A stretch of DNA of 64,000 nt from Mesoflavibacter zeaxanthinifaciens DSM 18436 (GCF_000422365.1 NZ_AULQ01000007.1:62001-126000); one strand, 5' to 3'. Counted from the first letter of the stretch, positions 17,553-27,868 are shown. Numbers and translations are program-made. Notes: a model not told the origin generated them from the sequence alone.

Positions 17553-18701
17553 CTAAGATTCGGTTAAGATTTGTTGGTATAAGTCTTGTATTTGGTCTTG
17601 CAAAATAAAACGATTACAACGTTTTTCTATCAATGCTGTATTAAAATCTTGTGCTAAATCACGTAACGCTTTGTGTTCTAAAGCTATGTTTATCAAATTC
17701 AAAATATCCGATTCATCGGTTGGGTCATCTATTAGTAGCCCATTTTTTTTATGGGTAATTACTTCTTCTGTCACACCTCCTGGATTAGATTGTATAGGGA
17801 AAGCACCCATACCCATTGCTTCTAACAAGGCGTTAGGCATCCCATCAGCCGTGCTACTTGCAATATGTATTAGACTAGCTCCCATATGACATAATAACAC
17901 TGCATTATTTACAAATTGACCTCTTGGATAGACCGTCACATTTAATAGATTATAAACTGTAGATTGTTTTATATAATCCACCACAACTTGGTCTGCACTA
18001 TAAACAACTATCTTTTTTTCTTTTAAAACATCTATAGGTAATTGCGCTAATGCTTTTAAAACGACCAAAGCCTGTCCTACACCATCATCATACCCCTTAA
18101 TCATAATAGTATCTCGCTCATCAACGGTTAATATGTCGCCTTTTGGCAAAGCAATACCACCATTACCAGGAAACACGCCTAAAAACGGATTAGCGTAGCC
18201 TAAATCCTTAGCTATATGGTAATCACGCTCGCAATCTGTAATTAAGTAATCTACACGTTTTAAAAACCGTTCCGCCTTAGCTTTTGTTACGCCTAATATT
18301 TCATAAATAAATAGATCACTTCCCCAAGAAGAATAGACTAATGGTACATTACTTGTTTCTAATATGGGTAATATGGGTAAGCCTGCTAATTGCATCTCAA
18401 AACAATGCACAATATCGGGTTGTACTTTCTCAAACACCTTTTTAAATGCCTTAGTTGCAGAACGCTCATTAACAGTCTGAATAAGTTGATATAACTTAGG
18501 TATATGTTTTTTTATGCGCTGTCGTAACGGGTAATCCCAGCGAAACTTCCACCCGTTGAATTGTGTAGCCCATCCTATTTTTTCAGAAAATCCATTACCA
18601 TCGGTAATATCAAACCAATACACCTCATGCCCAGAACTTTCTAGCTGATTCACCCACTGAAAAAAATGATGATTTGGTATGGCTACGGTTAGAATTTTCA
18701 T
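17553..18701 (-). CDS. Family 4 glycosyltransferase
   Basis: 382 residues with GT-B architecture. The N-terminal domain starts MKILTVAIPNHHFFQWVNQL and includes PDIVHCFEMQLAGLP, the usual acceptor-side strand. The C-terminal domain has ASSTADGMPNALLEAMGMGA near residue 283, a GT4 EX7E variant in which the first acid is Asp. The unusual spelling is shared by some Bacteroidota capsule enzymes. The stop is adjacent to the ATG of the following GT2. Confidence 0.85.
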   Translation of the reverse strand: MKILTVAIPNHHFFQWVNQLESSGHEVYWFDITDGNGFSEKIGWATQFNGWKFRWDYPLRQRIKKHIPKLYQLIQTVNERSATKAFKKVFEKVQPDIVHCFEMQLAGLPILPILETSNVPLVYSSWGSDLFIYEILGVTKAKAERFLKRVDYLITDCERDYHIAKDLGYANPFLGVFPGNGGIALPKGDILTVDERDTIMIKGYDDGVGQALVVLKALAQLPIDVLKEKKIVVYSADQVVVDYIKQSTVYNLLNVTVYPRGQFVNNAVLLCHMGASLIHIASSTADGMPNALLEAMGMGAFPIQSNPGGVTEEVITHKKNGLLIDDPTDESDILNLINIALEHKALRDLAQDFNTALIEKRCNRFILQDQIQDLYQQILTES

Positions 18702-18704
18702 AAA

Positions 18705-19652
18705 CTATCTAAATAAACAAAGTTTTAAAATAAGTAATTGAGATTTTATTTTTTCCGTCAAAGATAAACTTCCATGCTGATATAAAAACCGAAGTTGCTT
18801 TTGGTATGTCTTTAACTGTTTTATTCTGATTTTAAATGAAGCTTCTTTTTTTAAAGCCGAATAAAATACCCATAGTCCCTTTTTAGTTATTAAGCACTTG
18901 TGATACTTATCATTTAAAAAATGGGTATTGTAAGCCAATTTTAAACATTGAAAGCGATAGTAAAAGATATCTAAAAGTTTTTTTGAAGTTTCTTTTTTTA
19001 CTGAACTTATTTGAGTGTCATCACTGTTACCTCCTCTAATATGGGCTAAAACTTGATTTAATACCTTTAATTTTGGTTGCAACGCTAACATACGGATATG
19101 AAACTCGTTATCTTGATAACGATGAAGCGTCTCGTCAAACAACATTTTATTTAGTAAATAAGTTCTTTGCCACATAAAACTACAGGTTTGTAATTCGATG
19201 GTTTCTAAAGCATAATTTTCAAATAAGTTATCTAATTGATAATCAAATTTAGAGTCTCTAAATTGACTAAAATCTGCATTACCGTATGCATTTCTATTTA
19301 TAACAGCATTAACAGAGCTAGAAAAAGACATCACTTTTTCTTTTAAAAAATCAGGTAACATAATATCATCGCTATCAAACCAATTAACATAATCACCATT
19401 GGCTTGATTAAAGCCATAATTTCGGCAGCCATTAGCACCTTTTTGTACAGAATTTGGTCTTATAAAAACTTTAAATCTAGCATCCGAGTTTCGATAATTT
19501 TCCAAAACGTCAAGTGTATTATCTGTACTACCATCGTCAACAAGTATACATTCCCAGTGGGTATAGGTTTGTGCTTTGATAGTATCCAGAGTTTTAGATA
19601 CAATTGTTGATCTATTATATATGGGGATAATAATGGAGATTAACTTATTCAT
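18705..19652 (-). CDS. Family 2 glycosyltransferase
   Basis: 315 residues. ISIIIPIYNRSTIVSKTLDT, then VDDGSTDNT near residue 40 and VNWFDSDDIMLPDFL near residue 93 are textbook GT2 motifs. The protein resembles the one at 22841-23821 motif for motif (both have NWFDSDDIMLP and a closely similar ECILVDD/ECIIVDD block), so they are probably locally duplicated paralogues. The gene overlaps the upstream WecF-like gene by four bases. Sugar specificity is not readable. Confidence 0.9.
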   Translation of the reverse strand: MNKLISIIIPIYNRSTIVSKTLDTIKAQTYTHWECILVDDGSTDNTLDVLENYRNSDARFKVFIRPNSVQKGANGCRNYGFNQANGDYVNWFDSDDIMLPDFLKEKVMSFSSSVNAVINRNAYGNADFSQFRDSKFDYQLDNLFENYALETIELQTCSFMWQRTYLLNKMLFDETLHRYQDNEFHIRMLALQPKLKVLNQVLAHIRGGNSDDTQISSVKKETSKKLLDIFYYRFQCLKLAYNTHFLNDKYHKCLITKKGLWVFYSALKKEASFKIRIKQLKTYQKQLRFLYQHGSLSLTEKIKSQLLILKLCLFR

Positions 19653-20851
19653 TTATCTTTATTTACTTGATTAATTATTTCAAGTAATTGTTCTACTTTT
19701 AATTTTACAGCTTGATCTGAGTAAAGTGATTTTAAAACGTTTTGATTTTGAAGTAGTTCATTTTCAGTGAGTATTGTTTTTAAACTAGAATTAGATAATT
19801 CTTTTAAATCATATACATGCATCCCTTTTGATTTAAAATAATGATACGCATCACTTTTAGAATTAAAAAATATTTTTGCTCCAAAATAACCCATAGTAAT
19901 TATATTAGCTACTGCTTGTTGCCTTTTATGATTAAAAATTGTATATCCACAACTTAAAATTAAATCATTATACTCGTTTAAAGGTAGATAGTCTGTTATA
20001 GGGTGGAAATTATCTCCAAACAAGTCTTTGCCTCTTTTTAAAATCAGCTCTAAATAGTCTCCATTATTACCATAACTCAAGGGTACTATTACTTTTCTTT
20101 GCCCAATGTTTAATTTTGATAATTTTTCAAATACTTCCAAATGATTATTTGTTGGAGATGCTGAGTTGCCTACTAAAATGTTGTTATTCCCTATTGCGCT
20201 CTTGTCTATAAGATTTCCTAGAAGACTTTCAATGGTTCCATAAGCAAAAGGCGCATAAATAATATTTTTATTGAGCATTTTAATTTTATCCATTTCTGAG
20301 GGTAAAACTGGTGCCACTATATCTAGTTTTTGAACAACATCATAAAAATTAGTTTTATAAATTTTTTTTGAGTTTTTAAAAAGTTGATAAGCATTTTTTC
20401 TGTAGAAAAACCAATTTAAAAATTTAGAAGTAAAGCTATAATTTTTAAAAACAAAATTGTAAGTCTGCTTTTCATACACCTGATGCTTAAATGGTTTCCA
20501 GTTATTGTATAAGTCATAACCCCATAATAACCAAACTTTAACTTTATTCTCATTAAGTAGGTTTACTATTTCTTGTTTTCTAACATTTAATGCATGAAGG
20601 ATAATAATATTTGATGCTGCTGTATTTAATCTTTCTGAAATTTCTAAATAATCTTCTTTTTCAATTAAAAAGAAAGGAATTACTTGTTTAGATTTTACAT
20701 ATTGCAATTGTTTATCTTTATGATCGGTAAACACATAATATTTTGACCTATTAGGGTAAACAGTTTCAAAAATATCTATCGCTGAATCCACAAATTTTTC
20801 ATCATCAAAAAGATGAATAATTTTTATACTAGAATAATTCGTTTTATTCAA
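19649..20851 (-). CDS. GT56 (WecF)-like 4-acetamido-4,6-dideoxyhexose transferase candidate
   Basis: 400 residues. The N-terminal IKIIHLFDDEKFVDSAIDIF and the middle NNILVGNSASPTNNHLEVFE match the GT56 layout. WecF is the Fuc4NAc transferase of enterobacterial common antigen and is the defining member. YTIFNHKRQQAVANI near residue 310 also corresponds to a conserved WecF-family stretch (the 'F.h.RQQ..gNi' pattern). If the donor is likewise a 4-acylamino-4,6-dideoxysugar, it would fit the DegT aminotransferase plus NeuD-like acyltransferase pair in this locus. That link is an inference. The gene is more AT-rich than its neighbours near 26000. Confidence 0.68.
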   Translation of the reverse strand: MNKTNYSSIKIIHLFDDEKFVDSAIDIFETVYPNRSKYYVFTDHKDKQLQYVKSKQVIPFFLIEKEDYLEISERLNTAASNIIILHALNVRKQEIVNLLNENKVKVWLLWGYDLYNNWKPFKHQVYEKQTYNFVFKNYSFTSKFLNWFFYRKNAYQLFKNSKKIYKTNFYDVVQKLDIVAPVLPSEMDKIKMLNKNIIYAPFAYGTIESLLGNLIDKSAIGNNNILVGNSASPTNNHLEVFEKLSKLNIGQRKVIVPLSYGNNGDYLELILKRGKDLFGDNFHPITDYLPLNEYNDLILSCGYTIFNHKRQQAVANIITMGYFGAKIFFNSKSDAYHYFKSKGMHVYDLKELSNSSLKTILTENELLQNQNVLKSLYSDQAVKLKVEQLLEIINQVNKDK

Positions 20852-20864
20852 AATTATATTGTGC

Positions 20865-21989
20865 TTATTTTAAAAGATTAAAGTATTTTTTTTTAAAATT
20901 ACTCATGCAAAAATTTTCCTTAGCATAATGTTGCGCCTTAAGACCTATTTTCATCATTTGCTCCTTATTGGTTATTAAAAAGTTAACTTTAGAGATAAAA
21001 GCTTCTATCAATTCATTTTCTATCTTTCCTTCAATTAAAAAGCCATTTTCATCAGAAACTATATGCTCATTTATACCTCCTACATCAGTACAAATAGGGA
21101 TAACCTGATAAGGCATCGACTCCATCATTACCATAGGAAACCCTTCATAAACGGAGCAAATTATTAAAATATTAAGGTCTTGATACAAACTGTTTAGTTG
21201 ATTTTCATCTTTAATATTACCTAAAAAAACAACACCTGCGTCTTTTATTTGATTTTGGTGTGCTTTCATCCCAGTCCCAGCCATATAAAACTCCACTTCA
21301 GGATTGTTCTTTTTTACTTGCATTGCTATGTTTAAAAAAAGTTCGGGTCTTTTTTCTTCAGACCAACGTCCTATAAACCCAATTTTTATAGGGCTAAAGG
21401 ATTTTGGTTTACTGTTACTTGGCAAGACAATGCCATTAGGAATAATTTTTATTTTTCCTGCAATTGCCTCTTTTAAATGATATTGATTATAAATGGTTTC
21501 TAAATCCTGTTTTGCTTTTTTATTAATAGCTACTCGTGTATGGATTCGTGAAGCACTATTTACTAATTCAGTGACTCTTTCATCATCTTCTGCTAAAGCA
21601 TGAAGTAAGTCATAAGCGTTAACTGTAGGATGTAAAAAAGGTAAAAACTGATAATAATATTTAGTATTACACCCAAAAACTTTTGTTTTAGGTCCTTTTT
21701 GAATGGCTTTTGCCAATACCTTAAAAAGCGTTTGTTTTAAATACTCGCTTTTTTTATTTAAAATAGAATTAACTTCTATAGTTTCTGACACGCTTTTAAA
21801 AGCCTCTAAAAAATGAGTTGTAGCTGAAGCATGCGTAAAAATAACAACACATGTTTTATCTTCTAACGCTTTAACTATATTTAAATGTACACGCTCTGCT
21901 CCACCAGTGTGATAATATGGAAAAAAAAACACAACATCACTCTGCTTTATTTTTTTATAATAAAGTACATAACATTTTATCAAAGCCAA
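20865..21989 (-). CDS. Family 4 glycosyltransferase
   Basis: 374 residues. YHTGGAERVHLNIVKALE near residue 26 is the GT4 acceptor loop. IKIGFIGRWSEEKRPELFLN opens the donor domain. ICSVYEGFPMVMMESMPYQ near residue 277 holds the EX7E motif. The first 18 residues before the first strand are basic and may be a weak membrane-association segment or an over-long start; no better downstream ATG is visible before the GGAER loop. AT-rich coding sequence. Confidence 0.88.
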   Translation of the reverse strand: MALIKCYVLYYKKIKQSDVVFFFPYYHTGGAERVHLNIVKALEDKTCVVIFTHASATTHFLEAFKSVSETIEVNSILNKKSEYLKQTLFKVLAKAIQKGPKTKVFGCNTKYYYQFLPFLHPTVNAYDLLHALAEDDERVTELVNSASRIHTRVAINKKAKQDLETIYNQYHLKEAIAGKIKIIPNGIVLPSNSKPKSFSPIKIGFIGRWSEEKRPELFLNIAMQVKKNNPEVEFYMAGTGMKAHQNQIKDAGVVFLGNIKDENQLNSLYQDLNILIICSVYEGFPMVMMESMPYQVIPICTDVGGINEHIVSDENGFLIEGKIENELIEAFISKVNFLITNKEQMMKIGLKAQHYAKENFCMSNFKKKYFNLLK

Positions 21990-22036
21990 AAGACCGATAA
22001 AAAATTTGATACTATGTTTAAGTTTCTTTTTAATGT

Positions 22037-22834
22037 TTAATATTTTAGATGATTATACAAGCGCTTAAAATAATAAGTGTTGAAATCTCTTTTTATAAAT
22101 ATGCGATTTAATATAATAGGTAAGGCTTTTAGATATTTCTTTTTTAATAAAAAATCAAACTCATTATATACAACCCAAGAGGCATTCCATAAATGTATAG
22201 CAACCGTATTTTCTGTCTTATACTCTAAGTAATTAGCAATATTAGCTTTATCCTTATTAGGAAACGGATAAAAATAATCTTGTGGATAAATGACTAAATC
22301 TTCTTTTAACTTAGTGACTTTATCTATGTTCAAAACAGCTTTACCATAAACCTGCTTTACTGTATTAGTAATTATTAAAGGTATAGCAATAGTATTATAA
22401 TTAGTAAATGCATCAAGCTGAATGCTGTCATACCGTTTAATTAATAAACCTATTAAAGGATGATGTTTAACACAACCTATTATGCCTGCACTTATAATAG
22501 ACGGTTCTTCTGCGCCAAAAAAACAGGAGTGTTTTAAAAAAGGTGCAAAACCATCTATTAACATCATGTCGGTGTCTAAGTAAATGCCGCCATACGTATA
22601 TAATGCTGTTAACCTAACATAATCCGATACAAATGCCCATTTTTTTTGTGTGTATGCAGAAGCAACAAAAGAGTGCGATAAATCGGCATTATCTTCATTC
22701 CATTCAATACATTCAAAATCTGGACAAAACTGTGTCCAACTTTTAATACAGTCAATGATTAATTGAGGTTTAGGCTGCTTACCAAACCAACAATAATGTA
22801 TTTTTTTTGGAATTAAAGTCGTGTTAGAAGACAT
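22037..22834 (-). CDS. Family 32 glycosyltransferase (DXD sugar-binding domain)
   Basis: 265 residues. PKKIHYCWFGKQPKP at residues 9-23, then WAFVSDYVRLTALYTYGGIY leading directly into the DXD site LDTDMM near residue 94, define the GT32 family that also includes Och1 and bacterial capsular transferases. The length is typical. It lies between a GT4 and a GT2 with short spacers in the same direction. Likely a cytoplasmic retaining transferase with unknown donor. Confidence 0.88.
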   Translation of the reverse strand: MSSNTTLIPKKIHYCWFGKQPKPQLIIDCIKSWTQFCPDFECIEWNEDNADLSHSFVASAYTQKKWAFVSDYVRLTALYTYGGIYLDTDMMLIDGFAPFLKHSCFFGAEEPSIISAGIIGCVKHHPLIGLLIKRYDSIQLDAFTNYNTIAIPLIITNTVKQVYGKAVLNIDKVTKLKEDLVIYPQDYFYPFPNKDKANIANYLEYKTENTVAIHLWNASWVVYNEFDFLLKKKYLKALPIILNRIFIKRDFNTYYFKRLYNHLKY

Positions 22835-22840
22835 CTGTGT

Positions 22841-23821
22841 TTAGTTAGTAATGGCGTAATTTGAAACTCTTTTTATAGCATATTTATACAGCCTGTAGCT
22901 TTGTAAATTAAAAAGGGTCATGACTTGCAATATAAGTACTACATCTATTAAAGAAAAATGATACCTTAATAAAATAGAAGATAGTCTTTTAGTAATATAG
23001 ACTCTAACCTTAGGGTGTTTGTACTTAAATGCATCAAAATAAATATTCATAATTAAAGAAAAGAAAAATTTGATTAAGGTTCCATCTTCAAGTTGTATGA
23101 TCTTTTCTAAATTTTGAGTATAAATAAATGCTAATGAGGTTTTATATTCGGGGATATAGGTTTCATTTAAGGTTGTTTTAGTCCCTTGATGTTGCCGATA
23201 CAGAAACAATGGTACATTGACTATTTTATATTGGGTTTTGTTTAACTCAAAAAACAACCTCGAAAAAAATTCATGTTCCTGACCTCTTACAATCTGCTCA
23301 TTAAAAAGCGTTTTAGTCAACAAATAATTCTTTCTAAACAGCACCGAGTTGGTAATAACTTGAAACTCCCAATGCATATAAGCCCTAAACAGGTCGGTCT
23401 TTAAATCTAATTGTAATTTACCAATATCTTTTTTTTCATGATTAATAATGGTCGCAGAACAAAACACCAAATTCACATTAGGGTCTTTAAAAAAAGACAG
23501 CCTGCTCTCCAAAAAATGAGGTAACATAATATCGTCACTATCAAACCAATTTATTAACTGTCCCTTACTAATGCTAAACCCATAATTTCTGGCAGCATTA
23601 CCACCTTGTGGTAAGTGTTTTGGTCGCGTAACAAATTTAAATCTCTGGTCTTTATCAAGATAAGCCTCTACAATTGCTTTGGTGGTATCGGTACTACCAT
23701 CATCTACAATAATACATTCCCAATCGGTAAAGGTTTGCGCTATAATACTATCTAAAGTCTCAGCAATAAGGTGCGCTCTATTATAAGTGGGAATGATTAT
23801 GGAAACTAGTGATTTTGCCAT
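22841..23821 (-). CDS. Family 2 glycosyltransferase
   Basis: 326 residues. SIIIPTYNRAHLIAETLDSI, IIVDDGSTDTT and INWFDSDDIMLPHFL mark a GT2 GT-A domain covering the first 220 residues. The C-terminal hundred residues are basic with a hydrophobic stretch and may attach the enzyme to the membrane. It is a likely paralogue of the 18705-19652 protein. Six bases separate its stop from the GT32 gene. Confidence 0.9.
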   Translation of the reverse strand: MAKSLVSIIIPTYNRAHLIAETLDSIIAQTFTDWECIIVDDGSTDTTKAIVEAYLDKDQRFKFVTRPKHLPQGGNAARNYGFSISKGQLINWFDSDDIMLPHFLESRLSFFKDPNVNLVFCSATIINHEKKDIGKLQLDLKTDLFRAYMHWEFQVITNSVLFRKNYLLTKTLFNEQIVRGQEHEFFSRLFFELNKTQYKIVNVPLFLYRQHQGTKTTLNETYIPEYKTSLAFIYTQNLEKIIQLEDGTLIKFFFSLIMNIYFDAFKYKHPKVRVYITKRLSSILLRYHFSLIDVVLILQVMTLFNLQSYRLYKYAIKRVSNYAITN

Positions 23822-23826
23822 GCCAA

Positions 23827-24762
23827 TTAGATATAATTAGAGTTTTTTTTCTGATTTAACTCTTTACTATTAACTGATTTAGCATATACACTTTTTAAAA
23901 TATCACCTAGTTTTTTATACCCTTTATAGTGTTTAATTTTTAATTTAAATAAAAACTTAAGGGACATCCGTTCTATCTTTTTTAACTCTTTAACAAACGC
24001 ATTCTCAGCGTCTTCAAAATTTAAATCTGCATATTTTATCTTGTAAGCAAGCTCTTTTTCTTTAAAATATTTTTCTGAGAACAATAGATTATGGGTTTGT
24101 CTTACATGCTTTCTAATTTCTCTATCATGTTTTACAAAAGCATTAGTAGCCACACCTATTTTATAACCATGAAAAAGCACCCGTTGGCAGTAATTATTGT
24201 CTTCTCCATAATGAAAAAATAAAGGGTCGAAACCACCAATATTAAGCAGAGTCGTTTTTGGCAATAACCAAGCTGCAGCATTTACAAACGGTATATCATA
24301 AACAGGTTCTAGTTGTTTTTTTATAGCATCAAAATAAAAATATTCATGATGGTTATAGTCTACAAAAAACGAAAATGTTTTATCTAGTTTAGTTCCTTCT
24401 CCGTTTAAATGTATAGGACTTATTATACCATACTCTGGATGAGTTTTATAAACTTCTATTAAATTAGTAATTGTGTCTGGATATAAATAAGCATCTTGAT
24501 TTAATAAAAACACATACTCTGCGCCCTGTTGTAACGCATGACTAATCCCTAAATTATTGGCTTGTCCAAATCCTAAGTTTTTATCTTGTGCTAAAAGAGT
24601 AATGCTTGGATAGTTTTTACTGATAAAATTAACTGTTTGATCTGTAGAGTTATTATCTACCACTACAACTTGATAAGTAGAAAAATCAATACTACCTAAA
24701 CATTTATCTATCCATTGAATACCGTTATAAGTTACTACTACTATGTAAATCAATCTTTTCAA
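23827..24762 (-). CDS. Family 2 glycosyltransferase, rhamnosyltransferase-like subfamily
   Basis: 311 residues. IYIVVVTYNGIQWIDKCLGS, then VVDNNSTDQTV, VFLLNQDAYLYPDTI and FFHYGEDNNYCQRVLFHGYK follow the pattern of the WbbL-like GT2 group, whose members often transfer rhamnose or another 6-deoxyhexose. LLPKTTLLNIGGFDPLFF near residue 165 is a further conserved block. The specificity remains a guess. It overlaps the upstream GT2 gene by four bases. Confidence 0.88.
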   Translation of the reverse strand: MKRLIYIVVVTYNGIQWIDKCLGSIDFSTYQVVVVDNNSTDQTVNFISKNYPSITLLAQDKNLGFGQANNLGISHALQQGAEYVFLLNQDAYLYPDTITNLIEVYKTHPEYGIISPIHLNGEGTKLDKTFSFFVDYNHHEYFYFDAIKKQLEPVYDIPFVNAAAWLLPKTTLLNIGGFDPLFFHYGEDNNYCQRVLFHGYKIGVATNAFVKHDREIRKHVRQTHNLLFSEKYFKEKELAYKIKYADLNFEDAENAFVKELKKIERMSLKFLFKLKIKHYKGYKKLGDILKSVYAKSVNSKELNQKKNSNYI

Positions 24763-25673
24763 AAGTCTAATTTGTATGTAAATTCTTTAATTTTTCTAAA
24801 ACTATATATAAGAGATCTAATTTTTTTCCGAAAACCTTTTGCTTCTTTAAATTTGCAAAATGAATAATTAAAAGAAGCTTTTGTGAAATCAAATAAATTA
24901 ATTTTAAAAGAATATTCTAAAACTGTTTTTGAAATAAAACATTTCAATTTGTTTTGATTAAAATGTTTATTATATTTTTTTAAATAATTTACAATTTTAT
25001 AATCCAACCTCATCTGTTTTGATGTAACCCTCCTAGAAATACCTCCATCATTTTTTCTGTAAACAGCAGTTACATCTTTGGTTAACTTAATTTTCCCAAA
25101 ACAAGAAATTAATAAAAATAAAGTTCTATCCGCTGACAAAACATTAGTCGGAAAATCATTTTTAAAAAATTCTCTTTTAAAAAGAAAAGTTGCAGTATGA
25201 AAATGTCTTGCCTCTAATAGTTCATTAATAGAAAAAACCTTTTCAATAGGTTCTCTAAAAAGATGTTCTTTTTCTGTATTTTCATGAATGACCAAAGAAT
25301 TTGAAGCAATAGCTGAAAAACTATTATTTTTTTCTAAAAAATCAATTTGTTTTTGTAGTTTTAATATATCCACCCAATAATCATCACCCTCACAAATTGC
25401 AATATATTTACCGTTACACTGCTTTAAAGCATAAACAAAGTTAGATGTAATACCTAAATTTTTAGTATGATTAAAATAGTTAACCTTAATATTTGTTTTT
25501 GTGTTATTTTTTAAAAACTCAGAAATTACTTGATGTGTTTGGTCTGTAGAGCAGTCGTTAGAAACGATTAATTCAATATCAAAATCACATTCTTGTTTAA
25601 ATATACTTTGCAAAGCTTCTTCAATGTAGTCTTGATGATTGTAAGTAATCATACATACTGATACCATTGCCAT
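24759..25673 (-). CDS. Family 2 glycosyltransferase
   Basis: 304 residues. MVSVCMITYNHQDYIEEALQ, LIVSNDCSTDQTHQVI and YIAICEGDDYWVDILKLQKQ near residue 90 place it in a GT2 group common in Bacteroidota capsule loci (EGDDYW signature). The C-terminus is rich in Lys and Phe. The coding sequence is notably AT-rich compared with the gmd/fcl genes just upstream. It is the last GT before a 142-base AT-rich gap, so a promoter may lie there. Confidence 0.88.
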   Translation of the reverse strand: MAMVSVCMITYNHQDYIEEALQSIFKQECDFDIELIVSNDCSTDQTHQVISEFLKNNTKTNIKVNYFNHTKNLGITSNFVYALKQCNGKYIAICEGDDYWVDILKLQKQIDFLEKNNSFSAIASNSLVIHENTEKEHLFREPIEKVFSINELLEARHFHTATFLFKREFFKNDFPTNVLSADRTLFLLISCFGKIKLTKDVTAVYRKNDGGISRRVTSKQMRLDYKIVNYLKKYNKHFNQNKLKCFISKTVLEYSFKINLFDFTKASFNYSFCKFKEAKGFRKKIRSLIYSFRKIKEFTYKLDF

Positions 25674-25815
25674 AATTATTATATTATTTTTTTAATAAAA
25701 ATTACCATCAATATTATATATAAAAATAAGCATAAATATAAGATAGCACACTCTTAGGTGTTTTGACTAGCCTTAAATTGATATTATAATTTATGATAAT
25801 AGATAGCAACCATCT

Positions 25816-26739
25816 CTAGCTTAAAAATTTATCTTTATACACCGCTTGTATCCCATCTTCTAAATGGATGTGATGATGCCAGCCCAAGCTATGGATTAAA
25901 GACACATCCAATAGTTTGCGTGGCGTCCCGTCAGGTTTGTCGGTATTCCAAACAATGTCGCCTTTATAATTAACGATATCTTTAATTAATTCCGCCAATG
26001 TTTTAATAGATATATCTTCACCTGTTCCTATATTAACACTTACGTTGCCTTGATAGGTTTTCATCAAATGCAAGCTGGCTTTGGCTAAATCATCAACGTG
26101 TAAAAACTCGCGTTTTGGCGTACCTGTTCCCCAAACCTCAACCGAAGGCGCTTCTGCTAATTTAGCTTCATGAAATTTACGCAACAAAGCTGGTAATACA
26201 TGCGAGTGTTTTAAATCGTAATTATCATTAGGCCCATATAAATTGGTAGGCATTACCGATATAAAATTACAGCCATACTGCCTATTATAACTTTCACATA
26301 GCTTTACTCCTGCTATTTTTGCAATAGCGTAAGGCTCGTTAGTAGGCTCTAAAGTATCGGTTAATAAATACGCTTCTTTAATAGGCTGTGGTGCAAACTT
26401 TGGATAAATACACGACGAAGCAAAAAACAATAACTTCTTTACATGATGCACATAACTTTGATGGATCACATTATTTTGTATCATCAAATTCTCATACAAA
26501 AACTGTCCGCGTAAGGTGTTATTAGATTCGATACCACCTACTTTGGCAGCTGCTAAAAACACGTACTCAGGTTGCTCAGCTTCAAAAAACTGTATGACCG
26601 CCGCTTGATTGGTCAAATCTAATTCTGACGAGCTTCGCAACACAAAATTAGTATAGCCTTTTGCTTTTAAGGCACGTAACACCGCAGAGCCTACCATACC
26701 ATTATGTCCTGCAACATATATTTTTGCTCCTAACTCCAT
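25816..26739 (-). CDS. fcl: GDP-L-fucose synthase
   Basis: 307 residues from the chosen ATG at 26739, which lies one base after the gmd stop and gives the usual family beginning (MELGAKIYVAGHNGMVGSAV). An ATG six codons further upstream would overlap gmd and is less likely. It is a short-chain dehydrogenase with the GHNGMVGSAVL NADP loop and the Y-x3-K pair in EPYAIAKIAG near residue 135. It epimerises and reduces GDP-4-keto-6-deoxy-D-mannose to GDP-L-fucose. The coding sequence is less AT-rich than the downstream transferases. Fucose incorporation would fit the fucosyltransferase-like gene at 7122-8069. Confidence 0.95.
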   Translation of the reverse strand: MELGAKIYVAGHNGMVGSAVLRALKAKGYTNFVLRSSSELDLTNQAAVIQFFEAEQPEYVFLAAAKVGGIESNNTLRGQFLYENLMIQNNVIHQSYVHHVKKLLFFASSCIYPKFAPQPIKEAYLLTDTLEPTNEPYAIAKIAGVKLCESYNRQYGCNFISVMPTNLYGPNDNYDLKHSHVLPALLRKFHEAKLAEAPSVEVWGTGTPKREFLHVDDLAKASLHLMKTYQGNVSVNIGTGEDISIKTLAELIKDIVNYKGDIVWNTDKPDGTPRKLLDVSLIHSLGWHHHIHLEDGIQAVYKDKFLS

Positions 26740-26740
26740 A

Positions 26741-27868
26741 CTACTCTTCTCTTGCATTTAAGGTCTCATGTCCGCCTGCTTTTAAATACTGCTCTTTTTT
26801 AAACAGTTTTAAATCAGATTGCATCATATCATTCACTAAATCTTGTAAACTATGTTTTGGCTGCCAATTCAATTGCGCTTTACACTTACTAGCATCACCT
26901 ATCAACAAATCAACCTCTGTTGGTCTATAGTAATCAGGATCTACCCTAACCACTACCGTGCCTGCTGGTAATTGATAATCTGGTTGGCTACAACTTACTA
27001 CGGTACCAACTTCTTGATCACCTTCACCTTCAAATGCTAATATAATCCCCACATATCCAAACGCTAATTTTATAAAATCTCTTACCGTAGTGGTCACACC
27101 GGTGGCAATCACATAATCATCGGCTTGGTCTTGCTGTAACATCAACCACATCGCTTCTACATAGTCTTTGGCATGTCCCCAATCACGTTTTGCATCTAGG
27201 TTACCTATATACAAAACCTCTTGTAAGCCTAAGACTATTTTAGAGGTGGCTCTAGTAATCTTTCGCGTTACAAAGGTCTCACCGCGTAAAGGCGACTCGT
27301 GATTAAACAAAATCCCATTACATGCATACATATTATACGCTTCACGATAGTTTACTGTAATCCAATACCCATATAATTTAGCCACACCATAAGGGCTACG
27401 TGGGTAAAACGGCGTGGTTTCACTTTGCGGTACCGCTTGTACCAAACCGTATAACTCACTGGTAGAGGCTTGATAGATTTTTGTTTTTTCGGTCAACCCT
27501 AATAGGCGTACTGCCTCTAAAATACGTAAGGTCCCTAAACCATCAATATTAGCCGTATATTCTGGCGTATCAAAACTTACTTTTACATGAGACATCGCAC
27601 CCAGATTATAAATCTCATCAGGTTGCACCTCTTGGATAACGCGGGTAATATTCATGCTATCACTTAAATCGCCATAATGTAATTTAAAACGTACATGGGC
27701 TTCATGTGGGTCTTGGTATAAATGGTCTACACGATCGGTATTTAATAAAGAGGCACGACGCTTAATACCATGCACCATATAGCCTTTATCTAATAATAAC
27801 TCAGCTAAATACGCACCATCTTGTCCTGTAATTCCTGTGATTAAGGCTGTTTTCATTTTTTTTGACAA
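26741..27868 (-). CDS. gmd: GDP-mannose 4,6-dehydratase
   Basis: 375 residues. [20 protein letters not shown] is the NAD(P) loop, [13 protein letters not shown] and [20 protein letters not shown] contain the catalytic Thr/Ser-Glu and Tyr-x3-Lys, and [18 protein letters not shown] is a strongly conserved Gmd block. The enzyme makes GDP-4-keto-6-deoxymannose, the branch point to GDP-L-fucose (Fcl, next gene) and, in other organisms, to GDP-perosamine. A TAnnTTTG box lies about 40 bases upstream, so gmd-fcl may start a transcription unit. Confidence 0.97.
   Translation of the reverse strand: MSKKMKTALITGITGQDGAYLAELLLDKGYMVHGIKRRASLLNTDRVDHLYQDPHEAHVRFKLHYGDLSDSMNITRVIQEVQPDEIYNLGAMSHVKVSFDTPEYTANIDGLGTLRILEAVRLLGLTEKTKIYQASTSELYGLVQAVPQSETTPFYPRSPYGVAKLYGYWITVNYREAYNMYACNGILFNHESPLRGETFVTRKITRATSKIVLGLQEVLYIGNLDAKRDWGHAKDYVEAMWLMLQQDQADDYVIATGVTTTVRDFIKLAFGYVGIILAFEGEGDQEVGTVVSCSQPDYQLPAGTVVVRVDPDYYRPTEVDLLIGDASKCKAQLNWQPKHSLQDLVNDMMQSDLKLFKKEQYLKAGGHETLNAREE

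Noticed and set aside
26740-26757. Upstream ATG of fcl
   Set aside because: Would overlap gmd by 17 bases and add residues absent from the usual family start; not fully excluded.
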